DNA of 64,000 nucleotides from positions 248,001 to 312,000 of the forward strand of contig JUHI01000001.1 of NCBI GenBank assembly GCA_000799755.1, given 5' to 3'. Position numbers and translations under genes: made by a program. Positions 11,366-21,163 of this stretch are shown here, one piece after another. Source of the stretch: Martinezella tropici (GTDB lineage: Bacteria > Pseudomonadota > Alphaproteobacteria > Rhizobiales > Rhizobiaceae). The notes beneath the pieces are model-generated. The model made no database searches, had not been told where the DNA came from, and saw only the letters and a program-made list of their open reading frames with translations. Position 1 is the stretch's first letter. Every line of letters starts with the position of its first letter.

Positions 11366-12850
11366 ATGAACCATTCCGTTTCCTTCGAGGACGACATCGA
11401 CGGCGATACGCTGCATGAAGAATGCGGCATCTTCGGCATTCTGGGACATCCGGACGCGGCGACGCTAACGGCGCTCGGCCTCCACGCCCTGCAGCATCGC
11501 GGCCAGGAAGCGGCCGGTATCGTCTCCTTCGACGGGCAGCGCTTCCACTCCGAGCGGCGGATGGGCCTTGTCGGCGATCACTATACGGACCCTGCCACGC
11601 TCGCCCGCCTGCCCGGCGACCGCTCGATCGGCCATGTACGCTACTCGACCACGGGCGAAACCATCCTGCGCAATGTTCAGCCGCTGTTTGCGGAGCTTGA
11701 AGTCGGCGGCATCGCGATTGCCCATAACGGCAATTTCACCAACGGCCTGACCATGCGCCGGCAGCTGATCGCGGACGGCGCCATCTGTCAGTCGACCTCG
11801 GATACCGAAGTCGTCCTGCATCTTATTGCCCGCTCCAAGCAGACCTCCTCTTCCGATCGCTTCATTGACGCCATCAGGCAGATGGAAGGCGGCTATTCGA
11901 TGCTCGCCATGACGCGCACGAAGCTGATCGCCGCCCGCGACCCGATCGGCATCCGGCCCCTAGTCATGGGCGAACTCGACGGCAAGCCGATCTTCTGCTC
12001 GGAAACCTGCGCTCTCGATATCATCGGCGCGAAATATGTTCGCGACGTCGAGAACGGCGAAGTCGTCATCTGCGAGATCCAGCCGGACGGTTCGATCACC
12101 ATCGACGCCCGCAAACCCGAGGTTTCCCGGCCCGAGCGTCTCTGCCTGTTCGAATATGTCTATTTCGCTCGCCCCGATTCCGTCGTCGGCGGCCGCAACG
12201 TCTACGTTGCCCGCAAGAACATGGGCATCAATCTTGCCAAGGAAGCGCCCGTTGCCGCCGACGTGGTCGTACCGGTGCCGGATGGCGGCACGCCCGCAGC
12301 CATCGGCTATGCGCAGGCGAGCGGCATTCCCTTCGAACTCGGCATCATCCGCAATCACTACGTCGGCCGCACCTTCATCGAGCCGACGCAGCAGATCCGT
12401 GCTTTTGGCGTGAAGCTCAAGCATTCGGCCAACCGCGCCATCATCGAGGGCAAGCGCGTCGTGCTGGTCGACGATTCCATCGTGCGCGGCACGACCTCGG
12501 TGAAAATCGTGCAGATGATCCGCGATGCCGGCGCCAGCGAAGTGCATATCCGCGTCGCCAGCCCGATGATCTTCCATCCGGACTTCTACGGCATCGACAC
12601 GCCGGATGCCGACAAGCTGCTCGCCAACCAGTACAGCAACCTGCAAGCCATGTGCGACTATATCGGTGCCGATTCGCTGGAATTCCTGTCGATCGACGGG
12701 CTTTATCGCGCCGTCGGCGGCGAACCGCGCAACAATGCGCAGCCGCAGTTTACCGACCATTACTTCACTGGCGATTATCCGACACGCCTGCTCGACAAGG
12801 AGAGCACCAGCAACGTGCGCAAGCTTTCCGTTCTCGCCAGCAACGGTTGA
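11366..12850 (+). CDS. purF: amidophosphoribosyltransferase
   Basis: 494 aa; catalyses the first committed step of purine synthesis, PRPP plus glutamine to phosphoribosylamine. A 19-residue propeptide (MNHSVSFEDDIDGDTLHEE) precedes the catalytic nucleophile C20 of CGIFGILGHPDA, as in enzymes that mature by removing the N-terminus. The glutaminase domain holds HRGQEAAGI and GHVRYSTTG. The phosphoribosyltransferase domain has the PRPP loop VVLVDDSIVRGTTS. The three GGTTGAC repeats downstream begin inside the last codons. Confidence 0.97.
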   Translation: MNHSVSFEDDIDGDTLHEECGIFGILGHPDAATLTALGLHALQHRGQEAAGIVSFDGQRFHSERRMGLVGDHYTDPATLARLPGDRSIGHVRYSTTGETILRNVQPLFAELEVGGIAIAHNGNFTNGLTMRRQLIADGAICQSTSDTEVVLHLIARSKQTSSSDRFIDAIRQMEGGYSMLAMTRTKLIAARDPIGIRPLVMGELDGKPIFCSETCALDIIGAKYVRDVENGEVVICEIQPDGSITIDARKPEVSRPERLCLFEYVYFARPDSVVGGRNVYVARKNMGINLAKEAPVAADVVVPVPDGGTPAAIGYAQASGIPFELGIIRNHYVGRTFIEPTQQIRAFGVKLKHSANRAIIEGKRVVLVDDSIVRGTTSVKIVQMIRDAGASEVHIRVASPMIFHPDFYGIDTPDADKLLANQYSNLQAMCDYIGADSLEFLSIDGLYRAVGGEPRNNAQPQFTDHYFTGDYPTRLLDKESTSNVRKLSVLASNG

Positions 12851-12882
12851 CCTCATAAGCGGTTGACCCCAAAAAGGTTGAC
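12845..12882 (+). repeat. three GGTTGAC direct repeats at the purF stop
   Basis: GGTTGAC occurs at 12845, 12861 and 12876, about one and a half helical turns apart. The first copy includes the purF stop codon. Could be chance or slippage-derived. Confidence 0.4.
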
Positions 12883-12897
12883 GGGGCGTCCCGCCCC
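12883..12897 (+). terminator. short GC hairpin after purF
   Basis: GGGGCG and CGCCCC flank a 3-nt loop, with only a weak TATCCCTT tail. A possible weak terminator. Confidence 0.4.
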
Positions 12898-12930
12898 TAT
12901 CCCTTCGCAACATATCCGGATCAAGACAGC

Positions 12931-13671
12931 ATGAGCGTCAATCTCAAGGACAAGATCGCCCTCGTCACAGGCGCATCGCGCGGTATCGGCTATTTCACCG
13001 CACTGGAACTGGCCAAGGCGGGCGCGCATGTGATTGCCTGCGCCCGCACGGTCGGCGGCCTTGAGGAACTGGACGACGCCATCCAGGCGGCCGGCGGCTC
13101 AGCGACGCTCGTCCCCTTCGATCTCGCCGACATGAATGCCATCGACGCGCTCGGCGCCTCGATCTTCGAACGCTGGGGCAAGCTCGATATTCTGGTTGCC
13201 AATGCCGGCGTCCTCGGCGTGATCTCGCCGATCGGCCATGTCGAAGCCAAGGTCTTCGAGAAGGTGATGACCATCAACGTGACAGCCACCTGGCGGTTGA
13301 TCCGCTCGGTCGAGCCGCTGCTGATGCGCTCCGAGGCCGGCCGCGCCGTTATCCTCTCTTCGGCCGCCGCCCATCGCTGCCGGCCCTTCTGGGGTCCCTA
13401 TTCCGCCTCCAAGGCCGCCGTCGAGGCGCTGGCGCGCACCTGGGCCGGCGAAGCGGAGAATACGCCGCTGCGCGTCACCAGCGTCGATCCGGGCGCGACC
13501 CGCACCGCCATGCGCGCCCAGGCCATGCCCGGCGAAGATCCCGATACGCTGCCGCACCCTCGCGCGGTCGCCCAGGCGATCCTGCCGCTTGTCGGTCCCG
13601 ATGTCACCGAAACCGGCAAGCTTTTCGTCGTGCGCGAAAACAAGCTCGTCGACTACCGGATGCCGGAATAA
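12931..13671 (+). CDS. SDR-family NAD(P)-dependent oxidoreductase
   Basis: 246 aa, classical short-chain dehydrogenase. The cofactor loop is TGASRGIG (residues 13-20), NAG is at about 91-93, the catalytic serine region is ILSSAAA (about 141-147) and the Y157-x-x-x-K161 pair lies in YSASKAAVEA. It follows purF by 80 nt, a conserved rhizobial neighbourhood. ACART at residues 37-41 follows the second beta strand, and the absence of Asp at the strand end favours NADP. Substrate unknown. Confidence 0.92.
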   Translation: MSVNLKDKIALVTGASRGIGYFTALELAKAGAHVIACARTVGGLEELDDAIQAAGGSATLVPFDLADMNAIDALGASIFERWGKLDILVANAGVLGVISPIGHVEAKVFEKVMTINVTATWRLIRSVEPLLMRSEAGRAVILSSAAAHRCRPFWGPYSASKAAVEALARTWAGEAENTPLRVTSVDPGATRTAMRAQAMPGEDPDTLPHPRAVAQAILPLVGPDVTETGKLFVVRENKLVDYRMPE

Positions 13672-13676
13672 AAAAC

Positions 13677-13708
13677 AGCCTCTCCCGCTGCGCGAGAGGC
13701 TTTCTCCC
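13677..13708 (+). terminator. intrinsic terminator after the SDR gene
   Basis: AGCCTCTC at 13677-13684 pairs with GAGAGGCT at 13694-13701, followed by TTCTCCCT; five A residues precede it on the plus strand, so the minus strand has a T run too. Confidence 0.8.
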
Positions 13709-13895
13709 TACTTGACCAAATTCTTCCGGCGCGCGATAAAGCCGCCCATGAAAACGGTTATCTGCATTATCTGCCGGAAGATTATTCGCTAGCGTTTCGC
13801 TGGCCTGGCCGTTTTCGTCTCCCAAAATCCAAGATGACAAACGTCCGGCCTGCCGGTGACGGTATTTTTTCGGATTTATGCCTTGGGAGAGTGAC

Positions 13896-15287
13896 ATGGC
13901 CGCCGAGCCGCAATTGAAGTTCTACAACACGCTGACGCGCGAAAAGGTCGATTTCCAGCCGATCGACCGCAACAACGTCCGCATGTATGTCTGCGGCCCC
14001 ACGGTCTATGACTTCGCCCATATCGGCAATGCACGCCCGGCGATCGTCTTCGACGTGCTGTTCCGGCTGCTGCGACAGCTATATGGTGAAAGCCATGTCA
14101 CCTATGTCCGCAACATCACCGACGTCGACGACAAGATCAACGCGCGCGCGCTGCGCGACCATCCCGGCCTGCCGCTGAACGAGGCGATCCGCCTGGTGAC
14201 GGAAAAAACCGAGCGGCAGTATCGCGAGGATACCACGGCACTCGGCTGCCTGGAGCCGACGGTGCAGCCGCGCGCAACCGACAACATCGCGCAGATGATC
14301 GCGATCATCGAGACGCTGATCGCCAAGGGCCATGCTTATCGCGCCGCCGGCGAAGTGCTGTTCGACACCAAATCGATGGCGGATTACGGCCAGCTTTCCA
14401 AGCGCAATCTCGACGAGCAGCAGGCGGGCGCCCGTGTTGCAGTCGACGCCCACAAGAAGAGCCCGGGCGATTTCGTGCTGTGGAAGCTGTCGGACGAGAA
14501 CGAGCCGGGTTGGGAAAGCCCGTGGGGCCGCGGCCGTCCGGGCTGGCATATCGAATGCTCGGCCATGAGCGGGCGCTATCTCGGCGACGTCTTCGACATT
14601 CATGGCGGCGGTCTGGACCTCATCTTCCCGCACCATGAAAACGAGATCGCCCAGTCGCGTTGCGCGCATGGCACGCATACCATGGCGAATGTCTGGATGC
14701 ACAACGGCTTCGTGCAGGTCGAGGGCCGCAAGATGTCGAAATCGGAAGGCAATTTCGTCACCATCTACGAGTTGCTCGAGACGGACAAGCTCGGCGGCCG
14801 GACATGGCCGGGCGAGGTGCTGAGGCTTGCCATGCTGATGACGCATTATCGCGAGCCGATCGACTTTTCCGTCAAGCGGCTGGAAGAGGCAGAGCGGCTG
14901 ATTGCCAAATGGCCGGCGGCGGACGTCAGCGATGCGACACCGGATCAGACGGTTCTTGCCGCTCTCGGCGATGATCTGAACACGGTTGCCGCGATTCAGG
15001 CGCTGCATGCACTGGCGCAAGCCGCCAATGCCGACGCCAGCCTCCTGCCCGTCTTCGCGGCCAGCGCCGATCTTCTCGGCCTGCTGCCGAAGAAGGCAGA
15101 GGTCGACGACGCCGTCGTCACGGAGATCGATGCCAAGGTGCGCCAGCGCCTGGAGTTGCTGAAGGCCAAGAACTTCGCCGAGGCCGACAAGCTTCGCGAA
15201 GAGCTGACGGCAAGAGGTGTTCAGCTCAAGGACGGCAAGGATGCGGCGACGGGCGAGCGGACCACGAGCTGGGAGGTCAAGCGGTGA
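13896..15287 (+). CDS. cysS: cysteinyl-tRNA synthetase
   Basis: 463 aa, class I synthetase charging tRNA-Cys. Zinc/cysteine-binding [16 protein letters not shown] includes the HIGH-type [13 protein letters not shown] and [11 protein letters not shown] carry further zinc ligands; [10 protein letters not shown] is the KMSKS loop. The start at 13896 has a GGGAGAG ribosome site; an in-frame ATG at 13878 would add six residues. The stop overlaps the GTG of the next gene by 4 nt, linking it to the GFA array. Confidence 0.96.
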   Translation: MAAEPQLKFYNTLTREKVDFQPIDRNNVRMYVCGPTVYDFAHIGNARPAIVFDVLFRLLRQLYGESHVTYVRNITDVDDKINARALRDHPGLPLNEAIRLVTEKTERQYREDTTALGCLEPTVQPRATDNIAQMIAIIETLIAKGHAYRAAGEVLFDTKSMADYGQLSKRNLDEQQAGARVAVDAHKKSPGDFVLWKLSDENEPGWESPWGRGRPGWHIECSAMSGRYLGDVFDIHGGGLDLIFPHHENEIAQSRCAHGTHTMANVWMHNGFVQVEGRKMSKSEGNFVTIYELLETDKLGGRTWPGEVLRLAMLMTHYREPIDFSVKRLEEAERLIAKWPAADVSDATPDQTVLAALGDDLNTVAAIQALHALAQAANADASLLPVFAASADLLGLLPKKAEVDDAVVTEIDAKVRQRLELLKAKNFAEADKLREELTARGVQLKDGKDAATGERTTSWEVKR

Positions 15288-15763
15288 GTATAGCCCACAC
15301 CGGCGGCTGTCAGTGCGGCGCGGTTCGCTTCCAGGTGCGGGGCGAACTGAAGGATGCCTCGATCTGTCATTGCCGCATGTGTCAGAAGGCCTTCGGCGCC
15401 TATTATGCGCCGCTGGTCTCGACGCGTGGCGCCGAGCTTCAATGGACGCGCGGCGAGCGGAAGCTGTTCCAATCATCGAATTATGTGAAGCGCGGTTTCT
15501 GCGGGGATTGCGGCACGCCGCTGACCTATGAGGCGCCGGATGGCATTGCCGTCGCCGCCGGGGCCTTCGACGATCCCTCGCAACTGCCGCCCGTCATCCA
15601 GTACGGTACGGAAGCCAAGATCGGCTTTGTCGATACATTGCACTTGCTGCCGGGACACCGGACGGAAGAGGATGCCGAGCAAGCGCCCTTCGTGCTCGAA
15701 CTTGTGTCGTACCAGCATCCCGATCACGATACCGCGCAATGGCCACCGGAGAGCGGCAAATGA
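15284..15763 (+). CDS. GFA-domain (CENP-V/GFA) protein, copy 1
   Basis: 159 aa with the zinc-binding GFA fold related to glutathione-dependent formaldehyde-activating enzyme. Cys motifs in order: [10 protein letters not shown] (about 8-17), [12 protein letters not shown] (about 29-40) and [12 protein letters not shown] (about 75-86); the tail [12 protein letters not shown] is shared with the two following copies. It starts with GTG overlapping the cysS stop (GTGA), so translation is probably coupled. The family contains few proven enzymes; formaldehyde or thiol-adduct chemistry is only a guess. Confidence 0.9.
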   Translation: MSIAHTGGCQCGAVRFQVRGELKDASICHCRMCQKAFGAYYAPLVSTRGAELQWTRGERKLFQSSNYVKRGFCGDCGTPLTYEAPDGIAVAAGAFDDPSQLPPVIQYGTEAKIGFVDTLHLLPGHRTEEDAEQAPFVLELVSYQHPDHDTAQWPPESGK

Positions 15764-16243
15764 CAATCACGGCGGGACATAGCGGTGGATGCCAATGCGG
15801 CGCGGTTCGCTATCGTACCGCCAGCCCGCTCGGCTATCCGCATCTTTGCCATTGCCGCATGTGTCAGAAAGCATCCGGTAACTACGCCTTGCCGTTGGGC
15901 AGCGCCAGACGCGGCGATTTCGAGCTGACGCGCGGCGTGCCCACGTGGTTTCATTCGTCGGATCTTGTGCGCCGCGGCTTTTGCGGCACCTGCGGAACGC
16001 CATTGTTCTATGATGTGCCCGGCACGGATTCCATCAATGTGACACTTGGCTCATTGGATGAACCAGCGCTGGTCCAACCCGTCGCGCAATCGAACCGCAC
16101 GGGAAAGATGCCCTGGTTCCATGCACTCGACGTGCTGCCAATGGAACCGGATGAGGATGGCTCGGATCGAGCTATATCGATCAGGCTCTCCAATCACCAA
16201 CATCCCGATTACGACACCCAAACCTGGCCGGAGGAGAAGAGCC

Positions 16244-16251
<8 letters not shown>
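15760..16251 (+). CDS. GFA-domain protein, copy 2
   Basis: 163 aa from ATG 15760, which overlaps the copy 1 stop as ATGA and follows GGAGAGC. Zinc motifs are [22 protein letters not shown] and GFCGTCGTPLFY; the C-terminus contains HPDYDTQTWPEE. An in-frame ATG at 15739 would add seven residues but lies inside copy 1. The middle of this copy, around VPTWFHSSDLVRRG and the RTGKMPW segment, diverges from its neighbours, suggesting a different ligand. Function unknown beyond the family. Confidence 0.9.
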
Positions 16252-17676
<1,425 letters not shown>

Positions 17677-17721
17677 GCCAGCCGCCCCAGTATCAATGAC
17701 CGGTTCGCCGGAGGAAACAGT

Positions 17722-19338
17722 ATGACACGCGAAAAAATCTATCTCTTCGACACGACGCTCCGCGACGGGCAGCAGACGCCCGGCATCGATTTCTCGGTCG
17801 AGGACAAGATTGCGATTGCGACCATGCTGGATGAATTCGGCCTTGATTATATCGAGGGCGGTTATCCCGGCGCCAATCCGACCGACACGGCCTTCTTCGA
17901 TGAGAAGCGTACAAAGTCAGCCTCCTTTGTCGCCTTCGGCATGACCAAGCGCGCCGGCATCTCCGCCTCCAACGATCCCGGCCTAGCGAGCCTGCTGCAG
18001 GCGAAATCGGATGCGATCTGTTTCGTCGCCAAGAGCTGGGACTATCACGTCAAAGTGGCGCTCGGCTGCACCAACGAGGAGAACCTCGAAAGCATCGCCG
18101 AAAGCGTCAAGGCAGCCGTTAATGCCGGCAAGGAAGCGCTTGTCGATTGCGAGCACTTCTTCGACGGCTACAAGGCCAATCCAACCTATGCGCTCGCCTG
18201 CGCCAAAGCGGCCTATGACGCCGGAGCGCGCTGGGTGGTGCTCTGCGACACCAATGGCGGCACGCAGCCGCCGGAAATCCGCGCCATCGTCGAGGCTGTC
18301 ATCGCCTGCGGCGTTCCGGGGCACTGTCTTGGCATCCACGCCCATAACGACACCGGGCAAGCGGTCGCCAATTCGCTTGCCGCAGTCGAGGCCGGGGTCC
18401 GACAGATCCAGGGCACGCTGAACGGCATCGGCGAGCGCTGCGGCAACGCCAACCTGGTGACGCTGATCCCGACGCTGGCGCTGAAGAGAGCCTATAGCGA
18501 GCGTTTCGAGACCACGATCGACGCCGAACGGCTCGTGGGCCTGACCGGCCTTTCGCATGCGTTCGACGAGCTGCTGAACCGCTCTCCCGACCATCAGGCG
18601 CCCTATGTCGGCGCGTCGGCCTTTGCGACGAAAGCCGGCATTCATGCCTCGGCGCTGCTGAAGGACCCGCGCACCTATGAGCATGTGACGCCGGAAAGCG
18701 TCGGCAATTTCCGCAAGGTCATGGTATCCGACCAGGGCGGAAAGTCGAATTTCATCAATGCCCTGAAGCGGCGTGGCATTGAAGTCGGCAAGGACGACCC
18801 GAAGCTGGACCAGCTGATCCAGCTCGTCAAGGAGCGTGAAGCGACAGGCTACGCTTACGAAGGCGCGGATGCGAGCTTCGAACTGCTCGCTCGCCGCACG
18901 CTTGGCACCATCCCGGAATTCTTTGCGATCGACGGCTTCCGCGTCATGGTCGAGCGCCGCTTCGATTCCCACGGCCGCGTGAAGATCGTCTCAGAAGCCG
19001 TGGTCAAGATCATCATCGACGGCGAGACCATCATGTCGGTTGCCGAAGGCGATGGCCCGGTCAACGCGCTCGACCTGGCGCTGCGCAAGAACTTCGGCAA
19101 ATACCAGCACGAGATCGACGACCTCGAACTGGCCGACTTCAAGGTGCGTATCCTCAATGGCGGCACGGAAGCCATCACCCGCGTCCTGATCGAATCCACC
19201 GACAGCGACGGCGTGCGCTGGTGGACGGTCGGCGTGTCGGAAAATATCATCGACGCCTCGTTCCAGGCATTGATGGATTCCGTCATCTACAAGCTGATGA
19301 AGAACCGGCATATGGCGGGCAAGATCGCGGCGGAGTGA
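17722..19338 (+). CDS. cimA: citramalate synthase
   Basis: 538 aa. It belongs to the isopropylmalate-synthase superfamily; the citramalate-synthase subfamily condenses pyruvate and acetyl-CoA for isoleucine synthesis. The N-terminal TIM barrel starts with LFDTTLRDGQQTPGIDFS and includes the metal-binding HAHNDTGQAVANS and LNGIGERCGNANL. The C-terminal part, from about residue 400, resembles the LeuA-type allosteric domain. GAGGAAACAGT precedes the ATG. It is 45 nt after pip and may be co-transcribed. Without an assay, a homocitrate or other acyl-CoA role cannot be excluded. Confidence 0.88.
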   Translation: MTREKIYLFDTTLRDGQQTPGIDFSVEDKIAIATMLDEFGLDYIEGGYPGANPTDTAFFDEKRTKSASFVAFGMTKRAGISASNDPGLASLLQAKSDAICFVAKSWDYHVKVALGCTNEENLESIAESVKAAVNAGKEALVDCEHFFDGYKANPTYALACAKAAYDAGARWVVLCDTNGGTQPPEIRAIVEAVIACGVPGHCLGIHAHNDTGQAVANSLAAVEAGVRQIQGTLNGIGERCGNANLVTLIPTLALKRAYSERFETTIDAERLVGLTGLSHAFDELLNRSPDHQAPYVGASAFATKAGIHASALLKDPRTYEHVTPESVGNFRKVMVSDQGGKSNFINALKRRGIEVGKDDPKLDQLIQLVKEREATGYAYEGADASFELLARRTLGTIPEFFAIDGFRVMVERRFDSHGRVKIVSEAVVKIIIDGETIMSVAEGDGPVNALDLALRKNFGKYQHEIDDLELADFKVRILNGGTEAITRVLIESTDSDGVRWWTVGVSENIIDASFQALMDSVIYKLMKNRHMAGKIAAE

Positions 19339-19375
19339 TCCGCCGCCTATCAAAAAGCTTGACGATGCCGTCAAG
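19327..19375 (+). terminator. two hairpins at the cimA 3' end
   Basis: GCGGCGG (19327-19333) pairs with CCGCCGC (19340-19346) across the TGA stop at 19336-19338. A second stem, CTTGACG/CGTCAAG, follows at 19358-19375 with loop ATGC. There is no T tract, so termination efficiency is uncertain. Confidence 0.45.
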
Positions 19376-19446
19376 GAAATGAATTAGCCACGCGTCAGGT
19401 ATTGGAGTAATCCCCTCTCAAATAACAGAGAGTGACGGGAAAATTC

Positions 19447-20358
19447 ATGGCCACCGACGCGGTCGAACCTGAGATCAAGAACAACGACGCTATCCGCGGC
19501 TTCGGCTTTGCGATGACCGCCTATCTCTTCTGGGGCATCCTGCCGCTTTACATGAAGGCGCTGGCGCATATCCCCGCTTTCGAAGTCATCGCACACCGCA
19601 TCTTCTGGTCGGTTCCGGTCGCCGGTATCGTGCTTCTGGCACTTGGGCGCATGGGCGACGTCAGGGCGGCGTTTCGCAACCCACGAACGATTGCCATGGC
19701 ATCGCTGACGGCAACGCTCGTCACCATCAACTGGGGAACCTATGTCTGGGCGATCGGCGCCGGCCATTCGCTCGATGCGGCCCTCGGCTATTTCATCAAT
19801 CCGCTGTTCAGCATCGCGCTCGGCGCCATCCTGCTCAAGGAAAAGCTGGCGCCGACGCAGATCGCCGCTATCTGCCTTGCGGCGATTGCGGTCATCATCC
19901 TGACCGTGGAGGCCGGGACCCTGCCCTGGGTTGCGCTGTCGCTGACCTTCTCCTGGGGCTTCTATGCCTTTTTCCGCAAGACGCTGCCCGTCGGCGCCAA
20001 TCAGGGCTTTTTCATCGAAGTGCTGCTGCTCTGCATTCCCGCGACGCTTTACATCATCTATCTCGAAGCGCGTGGCGAAGGCCATTTCTACCAGACCGGC
20101 CTTTCGGATACCGCGCTCCTGCTCGGCTGCGGGCTCGTGACCGCGCTTCCGTTGATGATCTTCGCCAATGGCGCGAAGCTGCTCAAGATGTCGACCATCG
20201 GCATCATGCAGTACATCGTGCCGACGATGGTCTTCCTGATCGCCGTCTTTCTGTTCAAGGAGCCGTTCGGCACGCCACAGCTGATCGCCTTTTCGCTGAT
20301 CTGGGCCGGCCTCGTCCTCTACAGCTGGTCGCTGCTGCGTCAGAGCAGAACGCGCTAA
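19447..20358 (+). CDS. rarD: EamA-family transporter RarD
   Basis: 303 aa with ten predicted membrane helices in two EamA/DMT repeats. The motifs GFAMTAYLFWGILPLYMKAL and AIGAGHSLDAALGYFINPL are typical of RarD. I take ATG 19447 (MATDAVEPEI); an in-frame GTG at 19432 would add five residues. RarD was linked to chloramphenicol sensitivity in E. coli and Pseudomonas; natural substrate unknown. It is convergent with the LOG-family gene. Confidence 0.88.
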   Translation: MATDAVEPEIKNNDAIRGFGFAMTAYLFWGILPLYMKALAHIPAFEVIAHRIFWSVPVAGIVLLALGRMGDVRAAFRNPRTIAMASLTATLVTINWGTYVWAIGAGHSLDAALGYFINPLFSIALGAILLKEKLAPTQIAAICLAAIAVIILTVEAGTLPWVALSLTFSWGFYAFFRKTLPVGANQGFFIEVLLLCIPATLYIIYLEARGEGHFYQTGLSDTALLLGCGLVTALPLMIFANGAKLLKMSTIGIMQYIVPTMVFLIAVFLFKEPFGTPQLIAFSLIWAGLVLYSWSLLRQSRTR

Positions 20359-20386
20359 CCAGCAGACATGGTTAGCAAATCTCTAA

Positions 20387-21010
20387 TCAAAGCTTGGAGA
20401 TCACGGCCTCTTCGCCATCACGGTCGCCGCGGGTCTCTGCGGCGTGCTTGCGGATTGCCGGGATGATGTCGGCGATCTTGTCGATGACCAACGGCTGGAC
20501 ACGATGGGCGGTGTGGATAAAGCCCTCTTCCGTCATATGGCGGACGATTTCCATCATCGGATCCCAGAAGCCGTTGATATTGGCGAAGACCATCGGCTTT
20601 TCGTGACGGCCGAGCTGGCCCCAGGTCATGATCTCGACGATCTCTTCCAGGGTGCCGATGCCGCCGGGCAGCGCGACGAAGGCATCCGACCGTTCGAACA
20701 TGCCATGTTTGCGCTCATGCATGTCTGAGGTTATGATCAGCTCATCGAGCTGACCGAGCGAATGGCGCGTCGCTTCCATATCGACAAGAAATTCCGGAAT
20801 GATGCCGGTAACTTGACCGCCGTGCGAGAGCACGCCGCTCGCGACAGCGCCCATGATGCCCTTCGTTCCGCCGCCATAGATCAGGCGCAAGCCATTTTCG
20901 GCGATGCTTTTGCCCAGTTCGCGGCCGGCAGCCATGTAGGAAGAATCGCGCCCCGGCCTTGAGCCACAATAGACGCAGATGGATCGGATTGGCGTGGAAT
21001 CGTCGGTCAT
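20387..21010 (-). CDS. TIGR00730/LOG-family Rossmann protein
   Basis: 207 aa. It contains SICVYCGSRPGRDSSYM near the N-terminus, the nucleotide-binding YGGGTKGIMGAVA and the family signature LPGGIGTLEEIVEIMTW (PGGxGTxxE). LOG proteins are cytokinin riboside 5'-monophosphate phosphoribohydrolases, and many bacterial members hydrolyse AMP or other nucleotide monophosphates. ATG 21010 gives a normal-length protein; the frame stays open about 640 nt further upstream, but that part lies antisense to the LysM gene. Cytokinin production in a rhizobium is possible but unproven. Confidence 0.9.
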   Translation of the reverse strand: MTDDSTPIRSICVYCGSRPGRDSSYMAAGRELGKSIAENGLRLIYGGGTKGIMGAVASGVLSHGGQVTGIIPEFLVDMEATRHSLGQLDELIITSDMHERKHGMFERSDAFVALPGGIGTLEEIVEIMTWGQLGRHEKPMVFANINGFWDPMMEIVRHMTEEGFIHTAHRVQPLVIDKIADIIPAIRKHAAETRGDRDGEEAVISKL

Positions 21011-21163
21011 GGATGCATAACAACTATGCTGCAAATGCTCAGTCAAGATTTTTCGACGGAAAACTTGCGTCGGAACATGCGAAAATGGCTGAGAAAGCTT
21101 GTAAAAGCAGGCGAAATCGCTAGCAATTTCAGGAGTTGCGACGACTGCGCCGCGTGGAGATGA

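Noticed and set aside
13709..13895. A riboswitch or T-box leader before cysS
   Set aside because: I found no conserved stem I motif, specifier loop or antiterminator; the region has only the preceding gene's terminator and a ribosome site.
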